DNA of 64,000 nt from Novispirillum itersonii subsp. itersonii ATCC 12639 (lineage in GTDB: Bacteria; Pseudomonadota; Alphaproteobacteria; Rhodospirillales; Rhodospirillaceae). Under the pieces are notes generated by a model. The model did no database searches, was not told where the DNA came from, and saw nothing but the letters and a program-made list of their open reading frames with translations. Every line of letters starts with the position of its first letter. Positions within the stretch are counted from its first letter, which is position 1. Positions 10,138-18,031 of this stretch are shown here, piece by piece. Location: the NCBI RefSeq assembly GCF_000381985.1, contig NZ_KB907343.1, forward strand, positions 124,001 to 188,000. The letters are read 5' to 3'. Position numbers and translations under genes: made by a program.

Positions 10138-11370
10138 ATGGCTGACAAGGTTTCCCCGCTGGCGCCTGCCGCGTTTCCGTCCCTGCCGGTGCTCGCCGGT
10201 GTGCGCTTTGCCGCCCACGCCTGCGGCATCCGTTACAAGGACCGCACCGACCTTCTGGTGCTGGAACTGCCCGCCGGAACCGCCGCCGCCGGGGTCCTGA
10301 CCACCTCCAAGACCCGCTCCGCCCCGGTGGACTGGTGCGCCCATGCCCTGAAGAAAGGCCGTGGCCGCGTGGTGGTGGTCAATGCGGGTAACGCCAACGC
10401 CTTCACCGGCGAAAAGGGCGTGGCCTCGGTCCGCCGCACTGTAGAAGCCGCTGCTGCCGTGTTCGGCTGCAAGGAAACCGAGGTCTATGTGTCCTCGACC
10501 GGGACCATCGGCGAGTTCCTGCCCGACGAAAAAATCACCCGCGCCCTGCCGGACGTTGCCCGCCACCTGAAGGGGGAAGACTGGGAACGTGCCGCCCGCG
10601 CCATCATGACCACGGACACCTTCCCCAAGGCGGCCACCCGCACCGCCATGATCGGCAAGACCAAGGTCACCATCAACGGCATCGCCAAGGGCTCGGGCAT
10701 GATCGCCCCGGACATGGCAACCATGCTGGCCTATGTGGTGACCGATGCCGCAATCCCGGCAGAGGTCCTGCAATCCCTGCTGAAGAAGGGGGCTGACCGC
10801 TCCTTCAACAGCATCACCGTTGACGGTGACACCTCCACCTCCGATACCCTGCTGCTGTTCGCCACCGGCACCGCCGGGAACAAGCAGCCGGAAAAGGCCG
10901 GTGATAAGCTGCTGAAAGATTTTAAGGAAAAGCTGTTCGACCTGCTGACCGACCTGTCGCATCAGGTGGTGAAAGACGGCGAAGGCGCCTCTAAGTTCGT
11001 TGAGATCCGGGTCACCGGTGCCGAATCGTCGAAAGCGGCCCGCATCATTGGCCTCGCCATCGCCAACAGCCCGCTGGTCAAGACCGCCATCTCCGGCGAG
11101 GACGCCAACTGGGGCCGCGTGGTGATGGCCGTCGGCAAGTCCGGCCAGAAAGCCAACCGCGACAAGCTGTGCATCCGCATCGGTGGCACCGAAGTTGCCC
11201 GGAACGGTCTGGCCGTGCCGGGGTATGACGAAACCCCGGTGGTCGCCCACATGAAGGGCCAGAACATCGTGATCGAAGCTGACGTCGGCATTGCTGACGG
11301 CAAGGCCGTGGTCTGGACCTGCGATCTGACCCACGACTACATCGATATCAACGGCTCCTACCGCAGCTGA
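10138..11370 (+). CDS. argJ: Bifunctional glutamate N-acetyltransferase / ornithine acetyltransferase
   Basis: The enzyme recycles the acetyl group between N-acetylornithine and glutamate in arginine synthesis. The precursor of 410 aa cleaves itself before Thr195 in KGSGMIAPDMATML, giving the alpha and beta chains. I place the start at 10138 (MADKVSPLAP), with AAGGA upstream. An ATG at 10051 would begin inside the preceding terminator. Seventeen bases separate it from the GNAT-Nudix gene, so the two are probably co-transcribed. Confidence 0.96.
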   Translation: MADKVSPLAPAAFPSLPVLAGVRFAAHACGIRYKDRTDLLVLELPAGTAAAGVLTTSKTRSAPVDWCAHALKKGRGRVVVVNAGNANAFTGEKGVASVRRTVEAAAAVFGCKETEVYVSSTGTIGEFLPDEKITRALPDVARHLKGEDWERAARAIMTTDTFPKAATRTAMIGKTKVTINGIAKGSGMIAPDMATMLAYVVTDAAIPAEVLQSLLKKGADRSFNSITVDGDTSTSDTLLLFATGTAGNKQPEKAGDKLLKDFKEKLFDLLTDLSHQVVKDGEGASKFVEIRVTGAESSKAARIIGLAIANSPLVKTAISGEDANWGRVVMAVGKSGQKANRDKLCIRIGGTEVARNGLAVPGYDETPVVAHMKGQNIVIEADVGIADGKAVVWTCDLTHDYIDINGSYRS

Positions 11371-11386
11371 TCCGGCGGAAAACACC

Positions 11387-12250
11387 GTGATTGATCTGAC
11401 GATGGATCTGGGGGAAGACGGCTGCTCAGCCGTCTTTCCGCTTCAGACAGCCCGCCTGCGGATTGCCCCGCCGACTCCGGCGGACCGCAGCGCCTTTGCC
11501 GCTACCGGGCTGGGAGACCTGATCCCCGGTTTTGCCGACGGTGAAGACGGCCAGAGCCTTCCGCTGTGCCTGCACCGGACCGGGGATGACCGACTCGCGG
11601 GCCTGATGTCGCTGTCCGCCGAGGACGGGGTCTACAGTCTCTCTGCCGTGATTGCCGAAGATCTGCGCGGACAGGGCTATGGAACCGAAGCCCTGCGGGC
11701 CATTCTGGAATACGCCCTGCTGACGCTGCATATCCCGGCTCTGACCGTGACGGCACCGGCCCGCGCCGAAACACTGCTGCAACGGCTGGGCTTTACCGGC
11801 GCAGTCACGCAGGCCACCATCACAGCCGACGCGGTCCGCCGTCTGACTGCCCGGAAAATGGTGCTGGTCAGCGCTGTCGTACTGGTTGACGCCGATAACC
11901 GGATTCTGCTGCAACAGCGCCCGCCCGGCAAACAGCTGGCGGGACTATGGGAATTCCCCGGCGGAAAGGTCGATCCCGGCGAAACCCCGGAGCAGGCGCT
12001 GGTGCGCGAGCTACAGGAAGAACTGGGCATCGACACCCGCAACAGCTGCCTTGCCCCGCTGACCTTCGCCAGTCACAGCTATGATGACTTTCATCTGCTG
12101 ATGCCGGTCTATGTCTGCCGGAACTGGCAGGGACAGGTGCGGGGGCAGGAAGGACAGGCGCTGGCCTGGGTCCCGGTGCGGAAGCTGCGGGAGTATCCGA
12201 TGCCCCCGGCGGATATCCCGCTGATCCCGATTCTCGAAATGTGGCTCTGA
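11387..12250 (+). CDS. GNAT acetyltransferase-Nudix (MutT-type) fusion
   Basis: 287 aa in two domains. Residues about 18-150 form a GNAT fold with the acetyl-CoA loop RGQGYGT (94-100). Residues about 157-285 are a MutT-like Nudix hydrolase with a complete Nudix box (Gly193 to Ile215, including Glu199, Arg207, Glu208, Glu211, Glu212) after WEFPGGK. The Nudix part should hydrolyse oxidised nucleotides such as 8-oxo-dGTP. The acetyl acceptor is unknown. The argJ-GNAT/MutT order recurs in related bacteria, but I see no direct functional link. Confidence 0.92.
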   Translation: MIDLTMDLGEDGCSAVFPLQTARLRIAPPTPADRSAFAATGLGDLIPGFADGEDGQSLPLCLHRTGDDRLAGLMSLSAEDGVYSLSAVIAEDLRGQGYGTEALRAILEYALLTLHIPALTVTAPARAETLLQRLGFTGAVTQATITADAVRRLTARKMVLVSAVVLVDADNRILLQQRPPGKQLAGLWEFPGGKVDPGETPEQALVRELQEELGIDTRNSCLAPLTFASHSYDDFHLLMPVYVCRNWQGQVRGQEGQALAWVPVRKLREYPMPPADIPLIPILEMWL

Positions 12251-12263
12251 TCCGTGCGGCGCG

Positions 12264-13010
12264 TCAGCGCCAGCGGACCAGAAGGGTGAAATCAAGACGG
12301 TGGCGGTCCTCGATCAGGGTGACGTCACCGCCGAGCTCATCCCGGCAAAAAGCCACGTACGGGGCCGGATCAGCATAATAAAGCGTTGGGCGACGGTCCC
12401 GACCCCGGGCATCGAGCATGTTAAAGGCCATACCCCGACGGCTGCGTGCCGCCATCGCGGTCAGCATCCCCCGGCACCAGCGCTCCCAGCGGTCCCCCGG
12501 CACATCCAGCCGCAGACCGAACAGACCGGACGCCAGATAATAATCGGCATCCTCCTGCGGTTCGGCAGTCAGCACGAACCGGGCCCGGCGATCCCGGCCA
12601 TACCGCTGCTGGGCGGTGGCAATCATCCGCGGGCTGAGGTCATAGCCGGTATAGGTCCCCCGCCACAGGCAGGGCCGCCAGCGCAGCCAGCCGAACAGCG
12701 CGCCATAGCCACACCCCATATCGGCAATACTGACCGGACCGGCACCGGCCAGCGGCCCCAGACGGTCCCGCCCCAGCAGCCCCAGCAGACGCCCGAAGCG
12801 CAGCGTCTGGGCCCGGCGGCTGCGCCACAGCACCGCCGCCGGAGATGCCCCGGCCCGATCAAGGGTGAAATCATAGCTTCCCGCGATCCGGGTCAGCAGA
12901 CTGCCATCAAGCCCGCCCTCTGTCTCCGGCAGGCGGGACGGATACAGGATATCGCCCAGTGTATCGGCAAAGGCTGGCGGCTCATTCTGCTCTGTCACAC
13001 TCACCTCCAT
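12264..13010 (-). CDS. Class I SAM-dependent methyltransferase
   Basis: 248 aa with motif I IADMGCGYGALFGWL (about residues 94-108) and an acidic post-strand position in YTGYDLSPRM. Both fit SAM binding in the Rossmann-like class I fold. The substrate is unknown. The start is uncertain: ATG 13010 is very close to its AGGAGGG, while a GTG four codons later has GGAGG at better spacing. It ends 13 bp from the convergent GNAT-Nudix gene. Confidence 0.85.
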   Translation of the reverse strand: MEVSVTEQNEPPAFADTLGDILYPSRLPETEGGLDGSLLTRIAGSYDFTLDRAGASPAAVLWRSRRAQTLRFGRLLGLLGRDRLGPLAGAGPVSIADMGCGYGALFGWLRWRPCLWRGTYTGYDLSPRMIATAQQRYGRDRRARFVLTAEPQEDADYYLASGLFGLRLDVPGDRWERWCRGMLTAMAARSRRGMAFNMLDARGRDRRPTLYYADPAPYVAFCRDELGGDVTLIEDRHRLDFTLLVRWR

Positions 13011-13055
13011 CCCTCCTGTTCCCCGCGTCGCAATACGGGCCCCCTGTCGCCGCCT

Positions 13056-13084
13056 CTTGACGCACCCGGCAGACAGACCGACAT
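13056..13084 (+). promoter_or_regulatory. Possible heat-shock promoter of the hsp20 gene
   Basis: CTTGAC at 13056-13061 resembles the CTTG -35 element of alphaproteobacterial RpoH promoters, and a weak CGACATTA lies at about -10 spacing. It would leave a leader of about 140 bases. The match is partial. Confidence 0.25.
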
Positions 13085-13227
13085 TACCACAGGCAATGCC
13101 ATGTCAGGATTGCCCCGGCAAGCAAGAGTGCCGCCCCTACCCCGACGCCGGTGCCGGACATCCGGGCCGCTGCGGAGCGGGGATCGAGAAACAGAGATGA
13201 CAACCGAGACGCTCAGGGAGGTTTCCG

Positions 13228-13731
13228 GTGACCCGACTTTCCGTTTTCAACAGCCCGCTGCTGCTGGGCTTTGACCATGTCGAGCGCGTGCTGGACCGCG
13301 TGTCCAAAAGCTCTGCGGAAGGCTATCCGCCCTATAATATCGAACAGATCGGCGAACATCGCCTGCGCATCACGCTGGCCGTCGCCGGGTTCTGCGATGA
13401 GGATCTGAGCGTCACCACCGAAGACAACCAGCTGGTCATCCGCGGGCGACAGCGCCCGGACGATCAGGAACGGGTCTACCTGCACCGGGGGATCGCGTCC
13501 CGCCAGTTCCAGCGCAGCTTCGTGCTGGCCGAAGGGATTGAGGTCTGCGGGGCCCATCTGGATAATGGCCTGCTGCATATTGATCTGGCCCGCCCGATCC
13601 CCGAGCCGGTTGTCCGGCAGATCAAGATCGAGCGCAGCGGCAGACCCGGACCGGCCGGTGCCGCCCCCACCCCGCCGGAACAATCCCCGATGATTGATCT
13701 GGCACCGCTGGGCCGTCCGACAGGGCGGTAA
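13228..13731 (+). CDS. Small heat-shock protein (Hsp20 / alpha-crystallin)
   Basis: ATP-independent holdase. The 167-aa protein has an alpha-crystallin domain at about residues 32-132. It has the characteristic YNIEQIGEHRLRITLAVAGF and LVIRGRQ strands, and DNGLLHIDLAR in place of the family's A-x-x-x-n-G-v-L. A Pro-rich tail follows. The start is GTG at 13228, with AGGGAGG six bases upstream. It resembles the IbpA-like alphaproteobacterial proteins. Confidence 0.93.
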   Translation: MTRLSVFNSPLLLGFDHVERVLDRVSKSSAEGYPPYNIEQIGEHRLRITLAVAGFCDEDLSVTTEDNQLVIRGRQRPDDQERVYLHRGIASRQFQRSFVLAEGIEVCGAHLDNGLLHIDLARPIPEPVVRQIKIERSGRPGPAGAAPTPPEQSPMIDLAPLGRPTGR

Positions 13732-13751
13732 TCACAGACGCCGCCAAACAG

Positions 13752-13784
13752 AAAAAGGGCTGCCCGGATCAGGCAGCCCTTTTC
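13752..13784. terminator. Bidirectional terminator between hsp20 and the bacterioferritin pair
   Basis: Perfect 12-bp stem AAAAGGGCTGCC / GGCAGCCCTTTT, loop CGGATCA, with A/T runs on both sides. It serves the convergent hsp20 (plus) and bacterioferritin (minus) units. The same stem occurs at 43901. Confidence 0.9.
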
Positions 13785-13812
13785 TCTATCGGTCACACCG
13801 CCATCTCAAAGA

Positions 13813-14289
13813 TCAGGCGACGTCCCCGGCCACCGACTGCAGATAGTTCGGCAGCCCCATGCTGTCGATCAGGCTTTCCTGCGTCTCCAGCCAGTCGATC
13901 CACTCTTCGGTTTCTTCCAGGATTTCAGCCACTTCGTGACGGGTAACGAAATCCTGCTTTTCCTCAGCCAACGCAACGGCGGCAACCAGCGCATCGCGCT
14001 TGACCAGTGCCGACTTCAGCTCATGGGCAACGATTTCCGGCACCGTCTCGCCGATCATCAGCTTCCCGAGATCCTGCAGGTTCGGCAGACCTTCAAGAAA
14101 CAGCACCCGCTCGATGATTTCATCGGCGTCTTTCATTTCCTGAATCGAGGCCTTGTAGATGGCCTTGCCCAGCTTCTCCAGTCCCCAGTTCCGCAGCATG
14201 CGGGCATGCAGGAACGTCTGGTTGATCAGTGTCAGCTGGATCTTCAGCACCCCGTTCAGGGATGCAACAATCGCCTTATCGCCCTTCAT
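13813..14289 (-). CDS. Bacterioferritin, heme-ligand-type subunit
   Basis: 158-aa four-helix bundle subunit. Aligned by eye with E. coli Bfr, it keeps the heme ligand Met52 ([10 protein letters not shown]). It has lost the di-iron ferroxidase ligands: Gln at 18, Asp at 54, Ala at 94, Thr at 127, Trp at 130. It therefore should bind the inter-subunit heme but not oxidise iron. It lies 13 bp downstream of the complementary subunit, and a mixed 24-mer is likely, as described for the paired Bfr subunits of Magnetospirillum and Neisseria. Confidence 0.9.
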   Translation of the reverse strand: MKGDKAIVASLNGVLKIQLTLINQTFLHARMLRNWGLEKLGKAIYKASIQEMKDADEIIERVLFLEGLPNLQDLGKLMIGETVPEIVAHELKSALVKRDALVAAVALAEEKQDFVTRHEVAEILEETEEWIDWLETQESLIDSMGLPNYLQSVAGDVA

Positions 14290-14302
14290 GACGGCTTCCC
14301 CT

Positions 14303-14776
14303 TCAGGATACGGAAACGGACTGGATGTAGTTCTGCAGGCCCATCTTTTCGATCAGGCCGAGCTGCTTTTCCAGCCAGTACGCATGATCGATTTCGGTAT
14401 CGGTCAGCATCTTCACCAGAATGCGGCGGGTTTCATAATCCTGCATCCGTTCGCACAGGGCGATTGCCGCCTTCAGGGCCGCAGTCACCTCGTATTCCAC
14501 ATCCAGATCGTTCTTCAGCATTTCCGGCACGGTGGCACCGACACGCAGCGGGTCGCGGCGTGACAGGTCCGGGCGGCCCCCGAGAAACAGGATGCGCTTG
14601 ATCAGGTCATCGGCGTGTTCCAGCTCGTCCTGATGCTCATGGCCGATCCGGTCAGACAGCTGCTTCATACCCCAGTCGTCATACATCCGGGAGTGAATGA
14701 AATACTGGTCGGCGGCGGTCAGCTCCCCGGCCAGAAGATCGTTCAGAACGGCAATGACCTCATCGTGACCCTTCAT
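14303..14776 (-). CDS. bfr: Bacterioferritin, ferroxidase-type subunit
   Basis: 157-aa iron-storage subunit. The ferroxidase ligands are present: Glu18, Glu51, His54, Glu94 and the ExxH pair in [10 protein letters not shown] (shifted by one residue from the E. coli numbering). Position 52 is Leu, not the heme-binding Met. Start at 14776 ([12 protein letters not shown]) with AGGAGAG upstream. An upstream ATG at 14890 would read through an AT-rich promoter region. It is the first gene of the two-subunit operon, divergent from the cupredoxin-FTR1 genes. Confidence 0.94.
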   Translation of the reverse strand: MKGHDEVIAVLNDLLAGELTAADQYFIHSRMYDDWGMKQLSDRIGHEHQDELEHADDLIKRILFLGGRPDLSRRDPLRVGATVPEMLKNDLDVEYEVTAALKAAIALCERMQDYETRRILVKMLTDTEIDHAYWLEKQLGLIEKMGLQNYIQSVSVS

Positions 14777-15120
14777 GGCCCTCTCCTCAAAATAGCGGAC
14801 TTTTGCAGTCGGACATCTCCTATTCAGAAAACCATTTCGCCAATAAAAAATCAAGAAAAACAATACGTTAATAATGTATCTCAAAGTCAATTGAAAGTAT
14901 CACCTTCATCTTTCTCACCTTTTTCAAGCTCCCCAAAACGCGGCCCCCCGCCGGACAGCACCGGGATACCGTAATCAGCGCCCCACGCACGGCCGCCCCG
15001 CAAAAGAATCGGGTTTACAGAACGGCAGGGCAGGAGTACCCGTTTGCAAGAATGCAATTCAGTCGCACTTCCTGCACGCGACCTCTGCCGTGCGCCGCGA
15101 CATGCCGAAAGGTCCGTTCC
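14777..15120. other. AT-rich divergent regulatory region, bacterioferritin / iron permease
   Basis: 344 bp without a gene, and much richer in A+T at 14810-14930 than its surroundings. It contains a candidate minus-strand promoter and a partly palindromic element at 14863-14879, described separately. The last 110 bp before 15121 are GC-rich, and GAAAGG precedes the cupredoxin ATG. Confidence 0.6.
14860..14890 (-). promoter_or_regulatory. Candidate bacterioferritin promoter with imperfect palindrome
   Basis: On the minus strand TTGACT (14890-14885) is followed after 19 bases by TATTGT (14865-14860). The spacer contains the imperfect inverted repeat ATACATTATTAACGTAT. Spacing is longer than ideal. 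An iron regulator such as Irr or Fur would be expected here, but no exact known box is seen. Confidence 0.35.
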
Positions 15121-15450
15121 ATGCGTCTGCTGACCGCCACCGTTCTCGCCTCCACCCTGCTGACCGTCACCCCGGCCCTCGCTGACGAGCCGACTTACAC
15201 CCTGACCATCAAAGACCATGTTTTTGAGCCGTCACGTCTGGAAGTGCCCGCCAACCAAAAGGTGACCCTGCTGGTCAAAAACCTCGACACCACCCCCGAG
15301 GAATTTGAAAGCAAGTCGCTGCGCCGGGAAAAAGTGATCATGGGCCGGAAGGAACTGGCAATCTCCGTCGGACCGCTGAAGCCGGGTGAATACTCCTTCA
15401 TGGGGGAATACAACGCCGATACCGCCCAGGGCGTTCTGGTCGCGAAGTGA
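15121..15450 (+). CDS. Exported cupredoxin-like protein partnered with FTR1
   Basis: 109 aa with a signal peptide (cleavage about residue 21, TPALA/DEP) and one cupredoxin-fold domain of the EfeO-N / P19-associated kind. It has YTLTIKDHVFEPSRLEVPANQ, then SLRREKVIMG and a C-terminal YSFMGEYN. The usual Cys-His-His-Met copper set is not complete, so type-1 copper is doubtful. Start at 15121 after GAAAGG. The stop is 7 bp before the FTR1 ATG. It likely works in the periplasm with the iron permease. Confidence 0.85.
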   Translation: MRLLTATVLASTLLTVTPALADEPTYTLTIKDHVFEPSRLEVPANQKVTLLVKNLDTTPEEFESKSLRREKVIMGRKELAISVGPLKPGEYSFMGEYNADTAQGVLVAK

Positions 15451-15457
15451 GGCTGTC

Positions 15458-16279
15458 ATGCTGGCCGCAGGACTGATTGTTTTCCGCGAGATGCTGGAAG
15501 CCGCACTGGTGATCAGCATCGTTCTGGCCGCAACCCGGGGCGTCACCGGATCCCGCCTGTTCATCACCGGCGGGGCCATCACCGGGCTGGCCGGGGCCTT
15601 TCTGCTGGCCCTGTTCGCCGAGAGCCTGTCTGACGCCATGAACGGCATGGGGCAGGAGGTGTTCAACGCCGGCGTTCTGGCGGTGGCGGTGCTGATGCTG
15701 GGCTGGCACACCGTCTGGATGAGCCGTCATGGCCGTGAGATGGCCGCCGAAATGCGGGCTGTCGGGTCAGCGGTCTCCGCCGGATCGCGCCCCCTGTCAG
15801 TCCTTAGCGTGGTGGTCGGCGTTGCTGTCCTGCGCGAGGGGGCAGAGACTGTCCTGTTCCTGTACGGCATTCTTGCCTCTGACGGGGACAGCCTGCTGGC
15901 CACCGTTACCGGGGCCGGTCTGGGTCTGGTGGCCGGGGCCGCGGTCGGCGCCCTGCTCTATGCCGGTCTTCTGGCGATCCCGACCCGGCTGCTGTTTGGG
16001 GTCACCAGTTGGATGGTGATGCTGCTGGCGGCCGGAATGGCCGCGCAGTCTGTCACCTTCCTGTCGGCTGCCGGGGTGATTGACGTCAATATGGATCCGG
16101 TGTGGGACAGTTCTGCCGTGCTGTCAGAAGACAGCCTGCCCGGCAGACTGCTGCATACGCTGATCGGCTATATTGACCATCCGGCATGGCCGCAGATCAT
16201 CGCCTATGCCCTGACTCTGGCCGTGATCGCCGGGGCCGCCCGGCTGGTCAGCCGGCAGCCCGCCCGCCCGGCGGCCTGA
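15458..16279 (+). CDS. FTR1-family iron permease
   Basis: Seven-helix inner-membrane protein of 273 aa. It carries two RExxE iron motifs, REMLE at residues 10-14 (helix 1) and REGAE at 126-130 (helix 4), the signature of the EfeU/Ftr1 family. Start at 15458, seven bases after the cupredoxin stop, so the two form an operon. Its position between a bacterioferritin operon and an Irr-like regulator strongly supports iron uptake. No EfeO/EfeB-type protein or multicopper oxidase is adjacent. Confidence 0.93.
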   Translation: MLAAGLIVFREMLEAALVISIVLAATRGVTGSRLFITGGAITGLAGAFLLALFAESLSDAMNGMGQEVFNAGVLAVAVLMLGWHTVWMSRHGREMAAEMRAVGSAVSAGSRPLSVLSVVVGVAVLREGAETVLFLYGILASDGDSLLATVTGAGLGLVAGAAVGALLYAGLLAIPTRLLFGVTSWMVMLLAAGMAAQSVTFLSAAGVIDVNMDPVWDSSAVLSEDSLPGRLLHTLIGYIDHPAWPQIIAYALTLAVIAGAARLVSRQPARPAA

Positions 16280-16301
16280 ACGCAGGACCGATCATAGACT
16301 A

Positions 16302-16323
16302 AAGGGGGCGACAGCCCCCTTTT
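16302..16323. terminator. Bidirectional terminator FTR1 / Irr-like gene
   Basis: Stem AAGGGGGC / GCCCCCTT with loop GACA, followed by TT. It lies between the convergent FTR1 and Fur-family genes. Confidence 0.8.
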
Positions 16324-16364
16324 CTATATCTACGCCTTCCCCACCTGCCCGAAGGCAGATGCCG

Positions 16365-16787
16365 TCAGCGGCTGGGCCTGACCCGCACAAACACATCCAC
16401 ATCCGTGACCTGATACCCGGGCGGACTGGTGACGGTCGGCAGGGCAGCCCCACCGGGCAGAGCAATATCCTCCAGCGAGCCTGACACCTCGTTGAACACA
16501 TGCAGGCGACGCGCCGGATCAAGGCTGAACCAGTGGCGGTCCTGATACACCAGACGCCGCAGCAATCCGGCTTCTGTCAGCTGATTCAGGGTATTGTAAA
16601 CCGTGCCGACAGACAGACCGTGACCGGCGCCGGTCAGTTCACGGTGGAAGGCTTCAGGGGTGATGTGGCTGCCAGTGGTTTCCTGCAACGCCTTCAGGAT
16701 TGTCAGGCGCTGCCGCGACGGCTTGATGCTGTGGCTGCGGAGGAAAACGGCTATCGGCTGCCCGGGGGGCAGGGCGGGAAGAGGCAT
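16365..16787 (-). CDS. Fur-superfamily regulator, Irr-like
   Basis: 140-aa transcriptional regulator with the Fur winged helix (KPSRQRLTILKALQE, then GLSVGTVYNTLNQLTEAGLLRRL at about residues 54-75) and a short dimerisation part. The sequence is closest in style to Irr, the iron response regulator of alphaproteobacteria. The HHH metal/heme region of Irr is reduced to ARRLHVFNE, so ligand sensing may differ. Start at 16787 (MPLPALPPGQP). A palindromic site lies 12 bp upstream, suggesting autoregulation. Probable targets are the neighbouring iron genes. Confidence 0.85.
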   Translation of the reverse strand: MPLPALPPGQPIAVFLRSHSIKPSRQRLTILKALQETTGSHITPEAFHRELTGAGHGLSVGTVYNTLNQLTEAGLLRRLVYQDRHWFSLDPARRLHVFNEVSGSLEDIALPGGAALPTVTSPPGYQVTDVDVFVRVRPSR

Positions 16788-16798
16788 ATTCTGCAATC

Positions 16799-16811
16799 GC
16801 AAATAATTTGC
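16799..16811. promoter_or_regulatory. Fur/Mur-box-like palindrome upstream of the Irr-like gene
   Basis: Perfect inverted repeat GCAAAT-A-ATTTGC in an AT-rich spot between the Irr-like gene and the cupin gene. It resembles the GCAAATnATTTGC type of Fur/Mur operator proposed for alphaproteobacteria. It lies 12 bp from the regulator start codon and 98 bp from the cupin start. Confidence 0.6.
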
Positions 16812-16908
16812 ATTAGTAAAATCATCATAGCGGTTCGCGTCGCCGGTGCAACCGGTTATGATGGCTGACCGGGTGTTTTCACACACCGCCACCGCCGGGG
16901 ATCCAGCA

Positions 16909-17283
16909 ATGACTCTGCCTGCCGCCATGCCTTTTGCCGTCACCCGCGACCCGGCACAGGCCGACAGCTTTGTCGCGCCGCCGGAGAAACTTCTGACCGG
17001 ATCAGGAGAGCAGACGGTCTGGAATGCCTTCTCGGACCCCAGCGGACAGTTCCATGTCGGGCACTGGCAAGGGGCCTGCGGTCGCCTGAAGGTCCGGTAT
17101 ACCGAGCAGGAATTCTGCGTGCTGCTGTCCGGGAAGATCCGGCTGGAACAGGACGGGACAAGCGACAGCGTCACTTTCTCCGCCGGGGACGCCTTCGTGA
17201 TTCCCGCCGGTTTCACCGGAGTCTGGGAGACTCTAGAACCCTGCCTGAAGCTGTACGCGATTTTTGAAGCGCAGACGGGCTGA
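16909..17283 (+). CDS. Cupin-domain protein (DUF861/Cupin_3-like)
   Basis: 124-aa protein with one conserved beta-barrel. YTEQEFCVLLSGKIRLEQDG forms the first motif and FSAGDAFVIPAGFTGVWETLE the second. The layout matches the small Cupin_3 family, whose members are mostly of unknown function. Metal-binding His residues are largely missing. Starts at 16846 or 16861 are also possible. I prefer 16909 (MTLPAAMPFAV) by similarity of length. It is divergent from the Irr-like gene and may share its operator. Confidence 0.75.
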   Translation: MTLPAAMPFAVTRDPAQADSFVAPPEKLLTGSGEQTVWNAFSDPSGQFHVGHWQGACGRLKVRYTEQEFCVLLSGKIRLEQDGTSDSVTFSAGDAFVIPAGFTGVWETLEPCLKLYAIFEAQTG

Positions 17284-17304
17284 CACCGCCCGTTCTGTCC
17301 CCGG

Positions 17305-17901
17305 TCAGGGCCGGTTCAGGGCGGCCAGATACCCTTGCAGACGACGATCGGTGATCCCCTGCCGGTCAAGGCACGCCACTGTGTTGCGCAGGTACTCTGC
17401 CGAAGTGCCATTGCAACCGACCCCCTGCCGGAGAAGAACCAGCTTCTCCTCGCGGCTGAGGTGGCCAAGGTACTGGCCGTGGGTGGGGTCAACCACATAG
17501 CCATAGGCTTCAACCCGGCGGCCATCCTGCAGATGACAGGACAGAAAGCGGGGATGATACAGCCGGGTGATCAGTTCCCGCTCATCCAGCGCCGCCGCCA
17601 CCGCCTGCCGCTCTGCTGCGGCAACCCGCAGAGCCATCCCCTGACAGGATCCCCCCTGCCGCAGCCCCAGAACGATCCCCAGACACTCCGGCGTGCCACG
17701 ATACCGGACCGATGCCACACACAGATCCCGGTGGTAGCCATGAACCCGTGCCGGAACAGTTTCCTGCGGGTCAAAGCCCGGGTTCCACATCAGGGAGCCA
17801 TAGGCGAACACCCACAGATCCCCGGTCCCGAACCGGGCCCGCCGTTCTGCCTCGCTCTGTGGCTCCGGAGCGGTGGAAAGTACGGGTGTCAGCGGCGGCA
17901 T
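17305..17901 (-). CDS. chaC: ChaC-type gamma-glutamylcyclotransferase
   Basis: About 198 aa. LWVFAYGSLMWNPGF holds the YGSL glycine loop of the cyclotransferase fold. DERELITRLYHPRFL matches the catalytic-Glu region of ChaC, which degrades glutathione to 5-oxoproline and Cys-Gly in the cytoplasm. An ATG at 17907 overlaps the GGAAG, whereas the ATG at 17901 has it six bases upstream, so 17901 is preferred. It is convergent with the cupin gene and divergent from the DUF2125 gene. Confidence 0.9.
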   Translation of the reverse strand: MPPLTPVLSTAPEPQSEAERRARFGTGDLWVFAYGSLMWNPGFDPQETVPARVHGYHRDLCVASVRYRGTPECLGIVLGLRQGGSCQGMALRVAAAERQAVAAALDERELITRLYHPRFLSCHLQDGRRVEAYGYVVDPTHGQYLGHLSREEKLVLLRQGVGCNGTSAEYLRNTVACLDRQGITDRRLQGYLAALNRP

Positions 17902-18031
17902 GGTCATCTTCCGGGCAGCGTCAGGGGGCAGGACAGCAGCAGAGACAGCCCGCCTGACTTGAGAAGGGCGGACAGAATGCACAAGATGGGATAAGACACC
18001 ATGCCTGCCGTTCACAGCAAGAGGACTTCTG

